Part shown: in pieces, positions 5,709 to 6,422 of the stretch | Position numbering within the stretch: the stretch's first letter is position 1 | Layout of the letters: every line of letters begins with the position of its first letter | Source of the DNA: Paracoccaceae bacterium | Lineage (GTDB): Bacteria; Pseudomonadota; Alphaproteobacteria; Rhodobacterales; Rhodobacteraceae | Length of the DNA: 6,422 nucleotides | Direction: 5' to 3' | Assembly: GCA_026982515.1 (NCBI GenBank) | Contig: JALSGY010000023.1 | Coordinates: 1-6,422 of the forward strand | Position numbers and translations under genes: made by a program | Notes under the pieces: generated by a model | Told to the model about the DNA's origin: nothing | The model's database searches: none | What the model saw: only the letters and a program-made list of their open reading frames with translations

Positions 5709-5996
5709 ATGTCGATCGACAAGGACACCGCCGCCCATGTCGCCAGGCTGGCCCGGATCCGGGTCGAGGAAGAGGATCTTCCTGCCCTGGCCAGCGAGTT
5801 CAACCGGATACTCGGCTTCATCGAGCAGCTCAACGAGGTTGACGTGGAAGGGGTGGAACCGATGGTCTCGGTCACGCCGATGCGGCTGAAGCGCCGCGCG
5901 GACGTGGTGACCGACGGCAACATGCAGGAAAAGATCCTCTCCAACGCGCCGGATGCCCGGGAGGGCTTCTTCGCGGTTCCCAAGGTGGTCGAGTGA
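5709..5996 (+). CDS. gatC: Asp-tRNA(Asn)/Glu-tRNA(Gln) amidotransferase subunit GatC
   Basis: A 95-residue protein, the usual GatC length. GatC wraps around GatA at its interface with GatB and stabilises the GatCAB complex, which converts Glu-tRNA(Gln) to Gln-tRNA(Gln) and/or Asp-tRNA(Asn) to Asn-tRNA(Asn). Family features are VARLARIRV (11-19), LGFIEQLNEVDVEGVEPM (35-52), and the C-terminal SNAPDAREGFFAVPKVVE (78-95), which is nearly invariant. The ATG has GGAG (5697-5700) eight bases upstream. Its TGA shares one base with the gatA ATG (TGATG), so translation of the two subunits is probably coupled, matching their fixed stoichiometry. It is divergent from the UPF0173 gene with 130 bases between starts. 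Confidence 0.96.
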   Translation: MSIDKDTAAHVARLARIRVEEEDLPALASEFNRILGFIEQLNEVDVEGVEPMVSVTPMRLKRRADVVTDGNMQEKILSNAPDAREGFFAVPKVVE

Positions 5997-6422
5997 TGGG
6001 CAGGCTCAACGAGATGACGATCGCCGATGCCCGCGACGCGCTGCGTGCGGGCGAGATCACGGCGGTGGAACTGACCGAGGCCTGCCTGGAAGCCATCGAT
6101 GAGGCCGTGGCGCTGAATGCGGTTGTGCACAGGACAGCCGATCTGGCGCTTGAGCAGGCCCGGGCCGCGGATCAGCGGATCAGGGCAGGCGAGGCGCCGG
6201 CGCTGTGCGGCATCCCCCTGGGCATCAAGGATCTGTTCTGCACGCAGGGCGTGCCCAGCCAGGCGGCCTCTTTCATCCTCGACGGTTTCCGGCCCGAGTA
6301 TGAATCCACCGTCACCGGGAAGCTGTTCGACGCCGGCGCGGTGATGCTGGGCAAGCTGAACATGGACGAGTTCGCCATGGGCTCTTCCAATGAAACCTCC
6401 CATTATGGCCCGGCCGTCAACC
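5996..6422 (+). CDS. gatA: Asp-tRNA(Asn)/Glu-tRNA(Gln) amidotransferase subunit GatA, N-terminal part
   Basis: The first 142 codons of GatA, the amidase-signature subunit that hydrolyses glutamine and passes ammonia to GatB; full-length GatA is roughly 480-500 residues, so about 70 percent is outside the window. Visible family segments are the helical N-terminus (LRAGEITAVELTEACLEAID, 16-35), CGIPLGIKDLFCTQGVPSQA (71-90), and GKLNMDEFAMGSSNETS (119-135). Lys78 in GIKD is the expected catalytic lysine of the Ser-cisSer-Lys triad; both serines should lie beyond the right edge. The ATG at 5996 overlaps the gatC stop by one base. An in-frame ATG at codon 7 is possible, but the coupled start fits gatCA operons better. 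No frameshift is visible. Confidence 0.95.
   Translation, partial: MGRLNEMTIADARDALRAGEITAVELTEACLEAIDEAVALNAVVHRTADLALEQARAADQRIRAGEAPALCGIPLGIKDLFCTQGVPSQAASFILDGFRPEYESTVTGKLFDAGAVMLGKLNMDEFAMGSSNETSHYGPAVN

Noticed and set aside
4043..5842. A 599-codon plus-strand open frame
   Set aside because: It runs antisense to rluB, through tadA in another frame, antisense to UPF0173 and into gatC. Its translation is low-complexity Arg/Pro/Ala/His-rich with no recognisable domain. High GC makes stop codons rare in such shadow frames.
5630..6403. A 257-codon minus-strand frame
   Set aside because: It is antisense to gatC and gatA, whose identity is unambiguous, and its product has no recognisable domain.

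Overview
The window looks like chromosomal core sequence from a high-GC alphaproteobacterium, most likely a member of the Rhodobacteraceae/Roseobacter group. This rests on the strongly GC-biased third codon positions, on close resemblance of the GatA, GatC, DUF2927 and SPFH-type proteins to what I know from that family, and on a terminator-plus-tail element (tail GGAGTATTTGGGCAAGATGA) that I recognise from intergenic regions there. There is no rRNA, tRNA, CRISPR array, transposase or integrase, and no visible shift in composition.

Region 1 (3251 down to 1, minus strand) is a tightly packed operon. It reads: a 27-codon membrane microprotein, an XpaC-family membrane protein, a TelA/'toxic anion resistance' coiled-coil protein, a DUF2927 lipoprotein, and the first 30 codons of an SPFH-domain protein that runs off the left edge. 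The genes overlap or are 7-25 bases apart, so they are probably co-transcribed. XpaC and TelA homologues are also neighbours in Bacillus subtilis (xpaC-yaaN). The set looks like an envelope-associated complex of unknown function and is the most interesting part of the window.

Region 2 (3433-4749) holds the divergent pair rluB (23S rRNA pseudouridine synthase, minus) and tadA (tRNA adenosine-34 deaminase, plus), with 75 bases between them.

Region 3 (4750-4885) is a convergent intergenic stretch. It holds two hairpin terminators facing each other, each followed by a related tail sequence, so the tails form an imperfect inverted repeat.

Region 4 (4886-6422) holds a UPF0173 metallo-beta-lactamase-fold hydrolase (minus) divergent from gatC-gatA (plus). 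GatA is cut by the right edge. GatCAB forms Gln-tRNA(Gln) and/or Asn-tRNA(Asn) by transamidation. The right half of the window is therefore mostly translation and RNA-modification housekeeping, and the left half is an envelope or stress module. The very long open frames opposite these genes are GC-driven shadows and are not annotated.
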